Source: Kiritimatiellia bacterium
GTDB taxonomy: Bacteria > Verrucomicrobiota > Kiritimatiellia > RFP12 > UBA1067
Direction of reading: 5' to 3'
Length of the DNA: 35,059 nucleotides
Assembly (NCBI GenBank): GCA_017631385.1
Contig: JAGBTH010000024.1
Coordinates: forward strand, 1-35,059
Every line of letters starts with the position of its first letter. The stretch's first letter is position 1. This document shows positions 1-8,457 of the stretch, in pieces. A program made the position numbers and the translations under genes. The notes under the pieces are model-generated. The model saw only the letters and a program-made list of their open reading frames with translations, was not told the DNA's origin and made no database searches.

Positions 1-623
1 CGGAGTATCTCTCTCAGTTTGGCTACGATCCTGGCAATCAGCTTTGTACGGACGACTTCGCCGGTCACTTAGCTCATAATGCAAATTTATCGATTAAGTC
101 GATTGTCGCTCTCGGATGTTACGCTAAACTCGCGGAGATGCGCGGCGAAAAGGATGTAGCTAAGCGCTATCGTACTTTAGCTGAATCCATGGTTCCTAAA
201 TGGATTGAGGCGGCTAAAGGTGGCGCTCATGGTGGAACGCGCATTGCGTTCGACCAGCCTAATACTTGGAGCTTAAAGTATAATCTCGTATGGGATCGCG
301 TTCTTAAGCTTAACCTCTTCCCAGAAGAAGTCGCTAAGGGCGAAATGGTTACCTATCGTGCAGAAGCGTTTCCGTATGGTGTCCCGCTTGATTCTCGTAA
401 AACTTACACCAAAGCTGACTGGATCGTTTGGGCTGGATGTCTTACGGGCGAGCGAGCGGATTTAGAGTTTATGTGTTCTGGGCTTTATAACTTCTTGAAT
501 ACGACGCCTGATCGCGTTCCTTTCTGCGATTTTTATATTGCCGATAGCGCGCTTAGACGTGCGTTTACAGCGCGTAGTGTAGTTGGTGGTGTATTTATGC
601 CGCTTCTTCTTGAACTTCGCTAA
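1..623 (+). CDS. Glutaminase-like protein (DUF4965/DUF1793, GtaA type), 3' part
   Basis: The reading frame is open from position 3 to the stop at 621-623, so the 5' end lies outside the window and only about 206 C-terminal residues are visible. They contain TDDFAGHLAHNANLSIK, AFDQPNTWSLKYNLVWD, PLDSRKTYTKADWIVWAG and ARSVVGGVFMPLL, which match the C-terminal helical glutaminase domain of the GtaA/DUF4965 family as I know it. Family members are secreted, usually 650-850 residues, and in fungi hydrolyse L-glutamine to glutamate and ammonia; bacterial members are mostly untested. Secretion cannot be checked because the N-terminus is missing. The next gene follows after 38 bases and is an exported lipoprotein. 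The family call is firm, the enzymatic activity is inferred. Confidence 0.85.
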   Translation, partial: EYLSQFGYDPGNQLCTDDFAGHLAHNANLSIKSIVALGCYAKLAEMRGEKDVAKRYRTLAESMVPKWIEAAKGGAHGGTRIAFDQPNTWSLKYNLVWDRVLKLNLFPEEVAKGEMVTYRAEAFPYGVPLDSRKTYTKADWIVWAGCLTGERADLEFMCSGLYNFLNTTPDRVPFCDFYIADSALRRAFTARSVVGGVFMPLLLELR

Positions 624-661
624 TACTACAATAAAAACTATTTTAAAAATAGGAGATGAGA

Positions 662-1594
662 ATGAAAAAAATATTATTTGGATTTTTAGCTCTTGCTCTA
701 CTTGCTGGATGTACATCTTATAAGTACGATAAAAAGACTGCTGAATCGTTTAATATAGCTTCATATAATATTAGAGGTCCGTTTGATAAGGGCGACAATC
801 ATTGGAAAGTCCGTATTCCTAGAATGGTTGGTGTCATCGAGAAGTATGATCTTGATATTTTTGGAGTTCAGGAGGCTGTTAAGCATGTAACCGATAAGCT
901 CCAATCAGAGCTTAAAGGCTATCGTCGTATAGGTTGTGGGCGTGAGTTAGCGTGTGATGGCGAGAGTAATTATATATTTTATAAGGAAAATCGTTTTGAG
1001 TGCTTAGATTATGGTACGTTCTGGCTTTCTAATACGCCTCTTATTTCGGGTAGTCGTTATAAGGGGGCTGGTTGCCCTAGAACTTGTACTTGGGGTCGCT
1101 TTAAAGATTTGAAGACAGGTAAGGTATTTACTTACTATAATACCCACCTTGATCACATTTCATCTCAAGCTCGTCTTGATGGTGCTAAAGTATTGTACAA
1201 TAATGGTCTTAAGGCTGCTCTTGAAAATAAAGAAACTGTATTTCTTACTGGTGATATGAATGAGACTTTAGCTAAAGTTACCGATGCTAAAAGCATTGCG
1301 GCAGTTAACGGACCTCATTTAGCAAAGTCTTCTAAGAAGGGTAATACGCCTGATGTTAATCCGATTGCGTTTTTCGAATCTATTTTAAAGGATTCATACG
1401 CGACAACTGAGACTCCTCATAAAGGTACGAGCGAAACATTTCATGGGTTTAAGCCTGTTAATAAATGCCGCTTAGATTATGTTTACACTTCTGATAATGT
1501 AAGAGTTTTATCGCATGTAACAGCGAATGATAGACCAGACGGTAAGTATCCTAGCGATCATGACGCTGTAATTGCGGTAGTTGAAATTCGCTAA
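662..1594 (+). CDS. EEP-family lipoprotein (endonuclease/exonuclease/phosphatase)
   Basis: A 310-residue protein with a lipoprotein signal: KK at residues 2-3, a hydrophobic stretch, then LLAGC with the lipidated cysteine at 17. The mature part has the EEP signature order: Asn36 in ASYNIRG, Glu71 in GVQEA, GDMNE in the middle, LDYVY, and Asp299-His300 in the final SDHD motif. These residues bind the metal and the scissile phosphate in DNase I-like enzymes and in sphingomyelinase/inositol phosphatase relatives. The substrate cannot be told from sequence; an extracytoplasmic phosphodiesterase or phosphatase is the safe reading. An ATG exists at 656, but AGGAG at 651-655 touches it, while it sits six bases before the ATG at 662, so 662 is preferred. 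Confidence 0.85.
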   Translation: MKKILFGFLALALLAGCTSYKYDKKTAESFNIASYNIRGPFDKGDNHWKVRIPRMVGVIEKYDLDIFGVQEAVKHVTDKLQSELKGYRRIGCGRELACDGESNYIFYKENRFECLDYGTFWLSNTPLISGSRYKGAGCPRTCTWGRFKDLKTGKVFTYYNTHLDHISSQARLDGAKVLYNNGLKAALENKETVFLTGDMNETLAKVTDAKSIAAVNGPHLAKSSKKGNTPDVNPIAFFESILKDSYATTETPHKGTSETFHGFKPVNKCRLDYVYTSDNVRVLSHVTANDRPDGKYPSDHDAVIAVVEIR

Positions 1595-1598
1595 GATC

Positions 1599-2945
1599 AT
1601 GCTAGAAGATATAAGGCGAGAATACTTCGAACTTCTTCGTTTTGAATCGGTTGGCGCTGATCCTGCGAAGTTAAAGGAGTGCGTTTCGTGCGCTCTTTGG
1701 CTTAAAAAATGGCTAGAGGCGATAGGTTTTGAAGGTGAACTTTTAATGAACGAAATAAAGAACGGTAAGGCTGAGCCTCCCGTTCTTTATGCTGAGAAGA
1801 TAGGTAGTGAGGGCGCGCCAACTGTTTTAATTTACGGTCATTACGATGTTCAGCCCTCAGACCCGCTTTCTGAGTGGTTAACGCCTCCATTCGAGCCTAC
1901 TGAAAAAGATGGTCGCATTTATTGCCGCGGCTCTCAGGATGATAAAGGTCAGTTTTTTGCTTTTTTAAATGGTATTAAAGATTATTTAGCTACTAATCCC
2001 TCGATTGTGCCAACTATCAAGATTATTCTTGAAGGTCAGGAAGAATCTGGTAGTGAAGCGCTTATCGCTATGGCTGAGTCGATGCGTAAGCGTATTGCAG
2101 CTGATGTTCTTTTAGTTTGTGATACATCCGCGGCATCTGATCTTCGCCCTGCGATTGTCGCCGGGCTTCGCGGCGTAAGTCATTTTACAATTTGTCTTAA
2201 AGGGCCTTCGCGCGATCTTCATTCTGGATCTTACGGTGGCATCGCCCCTAATCCAGCTCAGGCTATCGCTGAATTAGTCGCTTCGCTCCATAATCCTGAC
2301 GGATCAATAGCGGTAGAAGGTTTTTATAATGGTATTGAGCGACCAACGAGCGAAGAAATCGCTGCGGCAGAAGCTGGCGGAGATACTCAAGAAACATACG
2401 AAGCTGATATAGGGTGCGAGGCCGTTGGCGGTGAAGAGGGTAAGAGTATTATTGAGCGAAATTCGTTCGAACCTACGATTGAAGTTAACGGTATTCATTC
2501 TGGATACTCAGGTCCTGGCTCTAAAACTGTTATTCCGAGCGAAGCGTTCGCCAAAATTTCAATGCGTCTTGTGCCAGGTCAGTCAACACGCGCTGTACGT
2601 GACGCTGTTACGAAGCATTTAAAGGCGCATTGTCCGCGCGGCATGACGCTTTTGATTGAGGATTATACTTTAGGTGCGGGTGGCTTTAGGCTACCCTTAG
2701 CTTCGCCTTTATTCCGTCTAGCGAGTGATGTTTTATCTGAGATGGATAATCGAGGCGCTGTATATCAATGGGATGGCGCATCGATTCCCGTTATAAGCGT
2801 CTTGAAAGAGATTTCAGGCGCCGCGCCCCTAATAGTGGGTTGGGGACAGGCTGAAGATAAAATTCATTCGCCTAACGAGAGTTATTCTTTAGCTCAATTC
2901 CAGAAGGCACGCGAATGGGGGCGTAAGATAATCGCGGCGTTTTAG
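1599..2945 (+). CDS. M20 family dipeptidase
   Basis: A 448-residue cytosolic metallopeptidase of the M20 dipeptidase group (carnosinase/PepV-like). Visible metal and catalytic residues are His81 and Asp83 in IYGHYDVQP, Asp114 in RGSQDDKGQ, Glu148-Glu149 in EGQEESG, Asp175 in LVCDTS, and a late His in KIHSPNE. The dimerisation or lid segment starts at GVSHFTICLKGPSRDLHSG. The expected reaction is hydrolysis of di- or short peptides. No signal peptide is seen. The frame is open from a TTG at 1581 inside the previous gene, but the ATG at 1599, four bases after that gene's stop, gives the usual family N-terminus and is chosen; no clear ribosome site precedes either. The stop is TAG, one of only two in the window. 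Confidence 0.87.
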   Translation: MLEDIRREYFELLRFESVGADPAKLKECVSCALWLKKWLEAIGFEGELLMNEIKNGKAEPPVLYAEKIGSEGAPTVLIYGHYDVQPSDPLSEWLTPPFEPTEKDGRIYCRGSQDDKGQFFAFLNGIKDYLATNPSIVPTIKIILEGQEESGSEALIAMAESMRKRIAADVLLVCDTSAASDLRPAIVAGLRGVSHFTICLKGPSRDLHSGSYGGIAPNPAQAIAELVASLHNPDGSIAVEGFYNGIERPTSEEIAAAEAGGDTQETYEADIGCEAVGGEEGKSIIERNSFEPTIEVNGIHSGYSGPGSKTVIPSEAFAKISMRLVPGQSTRAVRDAVTKHLKAHCPRGMTLLIEDYTLGAGGFRLPLASPLFRLASDVLSEMDNRGAVYQWDGASIPVISVLKEISGAAPLIVGWGQAEDKIHSPNESYSLAQFQKAREWGRKIIAAF

Positions 2946-2969
2946 ACTTTTCGTTTAAGGAGATTTTAA

Positions 2970-4595
2970 ATGAAGTTAAATCTTGAAACAATCTTAAAAA
3001 ATCCAGAGTTTTTTACTAATGTTAATGTTGCTTTGCCGCGCTTTGATGTTATTGAGATGCGTAAACTAACTGACGATCAACCAGAATGGGTTCATTTTGG
3101 CGCAGGTAATATCTTTCGTGGATTTATTGGTTCAATAGCTCAAAAGCTTCTTGATGAAGGATATTCGAAAACTGGTATTATCGCATGCGAAACTTTCGAT
3201 TATGATATTATAGATAAGATTTATAATCCTTTTGATAATCTTACGCTTAATGTCTTGATGAATGCCGATGGTACTACTTCGCGTCAGATTTTAGCGAGTA
3301 TAGCTGAGGCGATAAAGGCTGATTTTTCTTGTGAAAAATCTTTTAATCGCCTTAAAGAGATTTTTACTTCACCGACGCTTAAGATGGTTTCATTTACAAT
3401 AACGGAGAAGGGGTATCAATTAAAACGAACTGATGGTACGCTTTTACCTGTTGTTGAATGTGATATGAACGAGGGGCCTCACAAAGCCCGTCATGCGATG
3501 TCTATTGTAGCGTCGCTTTTATTGGAGCGATTTAATTCGGGCGCTTATCCTATCGCAGTAGTTTCAATGGATAATTGCTCTCATAATGGCGAAAAGCTAA
3601 AATCAGCGGTCGTAACAATAGCGAAAGCATGGTTAGAGAAGGGGCTGGTTACTGATGATTTCGTAAATTATATTTCAGATGAAAGCCGCGTCTCCTTCCC
3701 ATGGACGATGATTGATAAGATTACACCTCGCCCTCATCCAGCTGTTCGTGAGTCGCTCGAAAAAGATGGTTTTGAAGATATGGAGGGCGTAGTAACTTCA
3801 AAATCGACTTTTATAGCTCCATTCGTCAATGCCGAGCGACCCGAATATCTTGTAATAGAAGATTCGTTCCCTAATGGCCGACCTAAATTAGAAAAAGCGG
3901 GTGTTTATCTTACTGATCGTGAAACAGTTAATAAGACAGAGCGTATGAAGGTTACGACGTGTCTTAATCCACTTCATACAGCTATGTCGGTTTATGGATG
4001 CTTATTAGGTTATACTCTTATTTGTAAAGAGATGGAAGACGACGATATTGTTCGTCTTGTGCGTCGTTTAGGATATGTAGAAGGATTACCAGTTGTAACA
4101 GATCCTAAAATTCTCTCTCCTAAGGCGTTTATCGACGAAGTTGTCAATGAGCGCTTACCTAATAAGTTCATGCCTGACGATCCGCGTCGAATCGCGACTG
4201 ATACTTCTCAGAAAGTTGGTATTCGCTTTGGCGAGACGATTAAGAGTTATATTTCTTTAGGTAAAGACCTTAATGATCTTGTTTCAATACCTCTCGCGCT
4301 CGCCGGCTGGATGCGTTACTTATTAGCTGTCAATGATATGGGTGAGGCTATTGAAGTAAGCCCCGATCCACTTAAAGAAGAAATGCAGTCTAAGTTGAAG
4401 GGGATTATTTGGAACGATCCTACTAGTTATTCTGGTCAGCTTAAGGGTATATTCTCTAATGCCTCGGTATTTGGTTTAGATATTACATCAACTGTGCTCT
4501 TTGAAAAGATTGAGAAATATTTTCTTGAGCTTTTAAAAGGTCCTGGCGTTGTTCGTAAGCTACTTAAGTCTCAGCTAGAGGATAAAAAAATATAA
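2970..4595 (+). CDS. Mannitol dehydrogenase family oxidoreductase (fructuronate reductase-like)
   Basis: A 541-residue polyol-specific long-chain dehydrogenase. The N-terminal Rossmann part has VHFGAGNIFRGFIG at residues 41-54, the family's NAD(P)-binding loop. The active-site pattern K-x5-N-x2-H is complete: Lys327, Asn333 and His336 in KVTTCLNPLH. SMDNCSHNG and FPWTMIDKITPRP also match. Members interconvert D-mannonate and D-fructuronate (UxuB), tagaturonate and altronate, or mannitol and fructose with NAD(H). The length and motifs resemble fructuronate reductases more than mannitol-1-phosphate dehydrogenase, but the substrate is inferred. AAGGAG lies a few bases before the ATG. No uronate isomerase or mannonate dehydratase lies nearby, so the pathway context is not shown. 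Confidence 0.85.
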   Translation: MKLNLETILKNPEFFTNVNVALPRFDVIEMRKLTDDQPEWVHFGAGNIFRGFIGSIAQKLLDEGYSKTGIIACETFDYDIIDKIYNPFDNLTLNVLMNADGTTSRQILASIAEAIKADFSCEKSFNRLKEIFTSPTLKMVSFTITEKGYQLKRTDGTLLPVVECDMNEGPHKARHAMSIVASLLLERFNSGAYPIAVVSMDNCSHNGEKLKSAVVTIAKAWLEKGLVTDDFVNYISDESRVSFPWTMIDKITPRPHPAVRESLEKDGFEDMEGVVTSKSTFIAPFVNAERPEYLVIEDSFPNGRPKLEKAGVYLTDRETVNKTERMKVTTCLNPLHTAMSVYGCLLGYTLICKEMEDDDIVRLVRRLGYVEGLPVVTDPKILSPKAFIDEVVNERLPNKFMPDDPRRIATDTSQKVGIRFGETIKSYISLGKDLNDLVSIPLALAGWMRYLLAVNDMGEAIEVSPDPLKEEMQSKLKGIIWNDPTSYSGQLKGIFSNASVFGLDITSTVLFEKIEKYFLELLKGPGVVRKLLKSQLEDKKI

Positions 4596-4610
4596 TCTGT
4601 TTTGGTGATT

Positions 4611-5222
4611 ATGACAGAAGGTGAGTTTAAATGGCAACGCCCTAAGCTGATGGGAATGACAGATTTTAAAGAATTTGTCTCAGAAGTTGAATCTCGAGTA
4701 GGTGTAGAGAATACTGAGCTACTTAATGATATCAATATAGCTATTAATACCGACGAATCTTATCCTTATTATTTAGAAATGACTAAGGAAGATGTTGATA
4801 AACTTCTATTATCGTCTAATCTTCCTAAAGATAAATTTTTATCTTATCTATCATTTCTTTATGAAATCGAATATCGTAAGAAAAATGGACCTGCGCTTTG
4901 GGAGCGAAAGAATTCCGTTATTCCTTGCCCTAATTATTTGTTGCCTACTAAGTGGCAAATGCGTTGTAACGATATATCAATTTTCAATAAACTTAATAAG
5001 TTGTGGAATATTTCGCTTGTAATTGTGATAACAGGTGCAATTCCTTTTATGGTTGTTCCACTTTCGAAATTCATATATTTAGGAACTTGTGAAGGTCCAT
5101 TACAAAATAGTGGTAATTCCTTATTTTCAATTATCGTATTTTTTATATGGCTTTCTTCAATAGTTCTTTTTAGTATTGCTTTTTTATGTTCGCGTTACTT
5201 ACGCAATAAACGATATCTATGA
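4611..5222 (+). CDS. Unknown two-helix membrane protein coupled to glnN
   Basis: I do not recognise a family. From the ATG at 4611 it is 203 residues; TTG at 4602 and GTG at 4605 are possible in-frame alternatives and no strong ribosome site decides between them. The first 130 residues are soluble, acidic to mixed, and helical in appearance, with SYPYYLEMTKEDVDKLLL. Two hydrophobic helices follow at about 132-151 and 171-193, with a basic end (RYLRNKRYL), so both the long N-terminal part and the tail are probably cytosolic. The gene is AT-rich compared with its neighbours: 18 of 60 bases at 4741-4800 are G or C. Its TGA stop overlaps the ATG of the glutamine synthetase gene (ATGA), which suggests translational coupling. 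Confidence 0.7.
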   Translation: MTEGEFKWQRPKLMGMTDFKEFVSEVESRVGVENTELLNDINIAINTDESYPYYLEMTKEDVDKLLLSSNLPKDKFLSYLSFLYEIEYRKKNGPALWERKNSVIPCPNYLLPTKWQMRCNDISIFNKLNKLWNISLVIVITGAIPFMVVPLSKFIYLGTCEGPLQNSGNSLFSIIVFFIWLSSIVLFSIAFLCSRYLRNKRYL

Positions 5223-7297
5223 GTAAATTTATGTCAGATACTAGTTTAAAAGATTACGGTGCGGACGTCTTTCACGGTAAGGCGATTCGCAAGCATTTAC
5301 CTAAAGTTGTTGCCGATAAGCTTATCGCGACGATGCGCGAGGGTAAGCCTCTCGATCCTTCGATTGCTGATGCTGTAGCTGAAGGCATGATGATTTGGGC
5401 TTTAGAAAATGGAGCTACCCATTTTACCCATTGGTTTCAGCCTTTAACTGGTGGAACAGCCGAGAAGCATGATGCGTTTTTAGAGCCTACGGGCTTAGCT
5501 CAGGCGGTAAATAAATTTTCAGGTAAGAACCTTATTGGTGGTGAAACTGACGCCAGTAGCTTTCCCTCAGGAGGTTTAAGATCAACTTTCGAAGCGCGTG
5601 GTTATACGGCGTGGGATCCTACTTCGCCTGCGTTTATTAAGCGTCATGGTAATGGCGCGACATTGTGTATTCCGACGGCGTTCTGCGCTTATACTGGCGC
5701 GGCGCTTGATATGAAAACGCCGCTTTTAAGGTCGATTCAAGCGCTTTCGCGCGCGACTGAGCGCTTAATGAAGAAGTTTAATAGGCCCAAGGCTCATGTC
5801 AGCGTAACTCTTGGCGCGGAGCAGGAATATTTTCTTATTGATAAGAGCTTTTATCTTAAACGCCCCGATCTTCTTCAGACCGGAAGAACGGTTTTTGGCG
5901 CGGCACCCGCTAAACATCAGCAGCTAGACGATCATTACTTTGGTGCGATTCGCCCGAGAATTCTCAACTTTATGACTGAAGTTGAGCAAAGGCTCTGGCG
6001 CTTGGGAATTCCCGCTAAGACGCGTCATAACGAGGTCGCGCCCGCTCAGTTTGAGCTTGCGCCGATGTTCGAAGATATGAATCTTGCTGTTGACCATAAT
6101 ATGCTCGTTATGGAGGTTTTACGTCAGACGGCAGATGCGAATAATCTCGTATGCCTTCTTCACGAAAAACCTTTTGAGGGGGTTAATGGCTCTGGTAAGC
6201 ATTGTAACTGGTCGCTTTCGTATGGAGATAGGAACCTTCTTTCTCCTGGCGATAATCCGCGTGATAACGCTATATTCTTAACAGTTCTCGCTGCGGTTAT
6301 TCGCGCTGTTAATTTGCATTCCGATATTTTAAGAATGTCAACGGCTGGAGCGGGTAATGATCATCGTCTTGGAGCGAATGAAGCTCCGCCTGCGATTATT
6401 TCGATATTCCTCGGTGATGAACTAAGCGAAGTAATGCGCGAAATTGAGACCGGTAAGGCTGGTCGTAAGACAGGGCGCACTACGATGAAAATCGGTGTTG
6501 ATACTATGCCGCCTTTGCCGCGCGATACGACTGATCGTAATAGAACTTCACCGTTCGCTTTTACGGGTAATAAGTTTGAATTCCGTGCTCCTGGCTCCTC
6601 TCAAAATTGCGCCGCGAGCTGCATGGTTATCAATACGATTGTTGCTGAGTCAATTGACGCTATCTGCGATAAACTTGATGCGGCGGGAGGCGACTTTAAT
6701 ACCGAGCTTCAAAAGCTTTTGCAGCGCCTTATTAAAAAGCATAAACGCGTTCTCTTCTCGGGTGATGGCTACGGTAAGGATTGGCCTGAAGAAGCTAAGA
6801 AGAGGGGATTACCTAATCTCGTTGATACGAGTGCGGCGGTTGAGCCCTACAATAACCCCGTAAATCGCGTGCTTTTCTCGCGCTATGGTGTTTTAAGCGA
6901 GGGCGAAATGGCTAGTCGCTATGAAATCGCTACCGAGGCGTACGAAAGCCGCGTTTTAATCGAAGGGCGCGTAGCTCTAGATATTGCGCGCGCTATGATT
7001 CGCCCTGTTATTGCCGATGAGTTTACGCGTTTAGCTACTGCGATTGGTCAGGCTAAGAAGGACGGCCTTAAGGTTGGTATTACGGGCCTTAAAGCGCTTT
7101 CACTTAAGTTGGGCGCGGGTCTCGATGACTTGCATGTTAAGTGCGAGCGTCTAGAAAAGGCGTTAATTAAGGAAGTGCCGCGTGAAGTTTTAGCTGAGAT
7201 GGAAGAGGTTCGCCGGACTGTTGACCGTCTTGAAAGACTCGTTGACGATACTAAGTGGCCGCTCCCTAAATATAGAGAGATGCTCTTCATTTATTAA
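5219..7297 (+). CDS. glnN: Type III glutamine synthetase
   Basis: A 692-residue protein of the long GSIII class, which forms glutamine from glutamate, ammonia and ATP in the cytosol; type I enzymes are only about 450-470 residues. The N-terminal GSIII-specific region has THFTHWFQPLTGGTAEKHD (residues 67-85) and GGETDASSFPSGGLR. The catalytic core shows GAEQEYFLID (199-208) with the metal-binding glutamates, RHNEVAPAQFELAP (269-282) and NGSGKHCNWS (323-332), the ATP and glutamate site. A helical C-terminal extension ends in a predicted coiled segment. The ATG overlaps the stop of the upstream membrane protein gene, so translation is probably coupled. The dihydroorotase gene follows after 17 bases, linking glutamine supply to pyrimidine synthesis, which is an inference. 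Confidence 0.95.
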   Translation: MSKFMSDTSLKDYGADVFHGKAIRKHLPKVVADKLIATMREGKPLDPSIADAVAEGMMIWALENGATHFTHWFQPLTGGTAEKHDAFLEPTGLAQAVNKFSGKNLIGGETDASSFPSGGLRSTFEARGYTAWDPTSPAFIKRHGNGATLCIPTAFCAYTGAALDMKTPLLRSIQALSRATERLMKKFNRPKAHVSVTLGAEQEYFLIDKSFYLKRPDLLQTGRTVFGAAPAKHQQLDDHYFGAIRPRILNFMTEVEQRLWRLGIPAKTRHNEVAPAQFELAPMFEDMNLAVDHNMLVMEVLRQTADANNLVCLLHEKPFEGVNGSGKHCNWSLSYGDRNLLSPGDNPRDNAIFLTVLAAVIRAVNLHSDILRMSTAGAGNDHRLGANEAPPAIISIFLGDELSEVMREIETGKAGRKTGRTTMKIGVDTMPPLPRDTTDRNRTSPFAFTGNKFEFRAPGSSQNCAASCMVINTIVAESIDAICDKLDAAGGDFNTELQKLLQRLIKKHKRVLFSGDGYGKDWPEEAKKRGLPNLVDTSAAVEPYNNPVNRVLFSRYGVLSEGEMASRYEIATEAYESRVLIEGRVALDIARAMIRPVIADEFTRLATAIGQAKKDGLKVGITGLKALSLKLGAGLDDLHVKCERLEKALIKEVPREVLAEMEEVRRTVDRLERLVDDTKWPLPKYREMLFIY

Positions 7298-7314
7298 TTT
7301 AGAGGTTTTTAGCT

Positions 7315-8400
7315 ATGAGTGAGAAGCTTTCATTCCCTGGCTTTATAGATGTACACGTTCACTTTCGTGACCCTGGTATTCCTGAAGCCGAGACTACGAT
7401 AAGTGGGCTTAAAGCTGCTGAGCGCGGCGGATTTGGCGCGGTTGTCACGATGCCAAATACATCTCCTGCATGTGATTCAGTAGAGCTTCTTAATTATCAG
7501 CGTTCATTTGAGTCTCCCGTATTGCTTTTCCCGTCAGCTTGCATAACGAAAGGGCGCTTAGGCCGTGAACTTACGGAATTAGAGCGCCTCGCTGAAGCGG
7601 GTGCCGCGCTTTTTACGGATGACGGCAGTTATGTTGAGAGCGATAAGCTTATGGAAGAGGCGATGGCGCGCGCAGCTAAGCTCAACTTTTGTGTCGCAGA
7701 TCATGCGCTCGATCATCGTATCGTCGGGCCTGGCGTAATAAGGGATTGCTCTCTCGCTAAAAAGTGTAATTTACCTATAATTCCCGCTTTAGCTGAAATT
7801 GAAGCGATTAAGCGTGATATTGCGATTTGCCGCGTTACCGGGTGTAAACTTCATATTCAGCATATATCAACGGCAGAAGGTGTAGATTTAGTTCGTGAGG
7901 CCCAAAAAGAGGGTCTGCCCGTTACTGCTGAGGCGACGCCTCATCATTTGCTTTTTGCATGTGATGAGCTTATAGCGGATGACGCTAATTATAAGATGGC
8001 TCCGCCTTTAGGTAATAAAGAAGATCGCTTTGAATTACGTAAAGCGGTTAAAGAAGGCGTGCTTATGTTCGCGACAGACCACGCGCCTCATCCAGCTAGT
8101 AAAAAGACTATTGGTTTCTTAAAGTCGGCTAATGGAATTACCGGTCTTGAAATCGCGATCGCCTCAACTTATACTGTGATGGTTCTTGAAGAGGGTATGG
8201 ATATTGACGCTTGGGCTAAAGCATGGTGGGAAATGCCGCGTAAAGTTCTCTCTCAAGCGTCGCTTGAAAGATTAAATAAAGTAAATCAGACTACGAATAT
8301 AGTTATCGGCGAGCGCCGCGCTTACGATTTAACATTGTCTCAATCGCTTTCGCGAAACTGCCCATACGATAAGATGATATTTGATGGTTGGCCATGTTAA
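7315..8400 (+). CDS. pyrC: Short class I dihydroorotase
   Basis: A 361-residue amidohydrolase that should catalyse reversible cyclisation of carbamoyl-aspartate to dihydroorotate. Motifs run in family order: FIDVHVHFRDPG with His14 and His16, TMPNTSPACDS, LFTDDGSY with the Asp that replaces the carboxylated Lys in class I enzymes, IQHIS (His183), EATPHH, MAPPLGNKEDR, and ATDHAPH with catalytic Asp255. Class I enzymes are normally about 420-430 residues. Here the roughly 45 residues before the HxH strand and the C-terminal strands after the barrel are absent, so the small beta-domain is missing. The start is fixed: an in-frame TAG lies at 7300-7302, and AGAGG at 7301-7305 precedes the ATG. A hydantoinase-like role is less likely. 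Confidence 0.85.
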   Translation: MSEKLSFPGFIDVHVHFRDPGIPEAETTISGLKAAERGGFGAVVTMPNTSPACDSVELLNYQRSFESPVLLFPSACITKGRLGRELTELERLAEAGAALFTDDGSYVESDKLMEEAMARAAKLNFCVADHALDHRIVGPGVIRDCSLAKKCNLPIIPALAEIEAIKRDIAICRVTGCKLHIQHISTAEGVDLVREAQKEGLPVTAEATPHHLLFACDELIADDANYKMAPPLGNKEDRFELRKAVKEGVLMFATDHAPHPASKKTIGFLKSANGITGLEIAIASTYTVMVLEEGMDIDAWAKAWWEMPRKVLSQASLERLNKVNQTTNIVIGERRAYDLTLSQSLSRNCPYDKMIFDGWPC

Positions 8401-8414
8401 AGCTTTTCTAAATA

Positions 8415-8420
8415 TATAAT
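8415..8420 (+). promoter_or_regulatory. Possible -10 element for the radical SAM gene
   Basis: TATAAT at 8415-8420 lies 37 bases before the ATG in the 57-base gap after the dihydroorotase gene. No convincing -35 hexamer sits 16-18 bases upstream and the region is AT-rich, so this may be chance. Read-through from the upstream operon is an alternative. Confidence 0.3.
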
Positions 8421-8457
8421 CATTGCTCTATTGGTTGCAATATCGAAGATTTAAGTT

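Noticed and set aside
656-661. First ATG of the EEP lipoprotein
   Set aside because: The AGGAG ribosome site touches this codon; the ATG at 662 has proper spacing and gives the same lipobox.
1581-1598. TTG start for the first M20 peptidase
   Set aside because: It would overlap the previous gene and add six residues with no ribosome site; ATG 1599 fits the family N-terminus.
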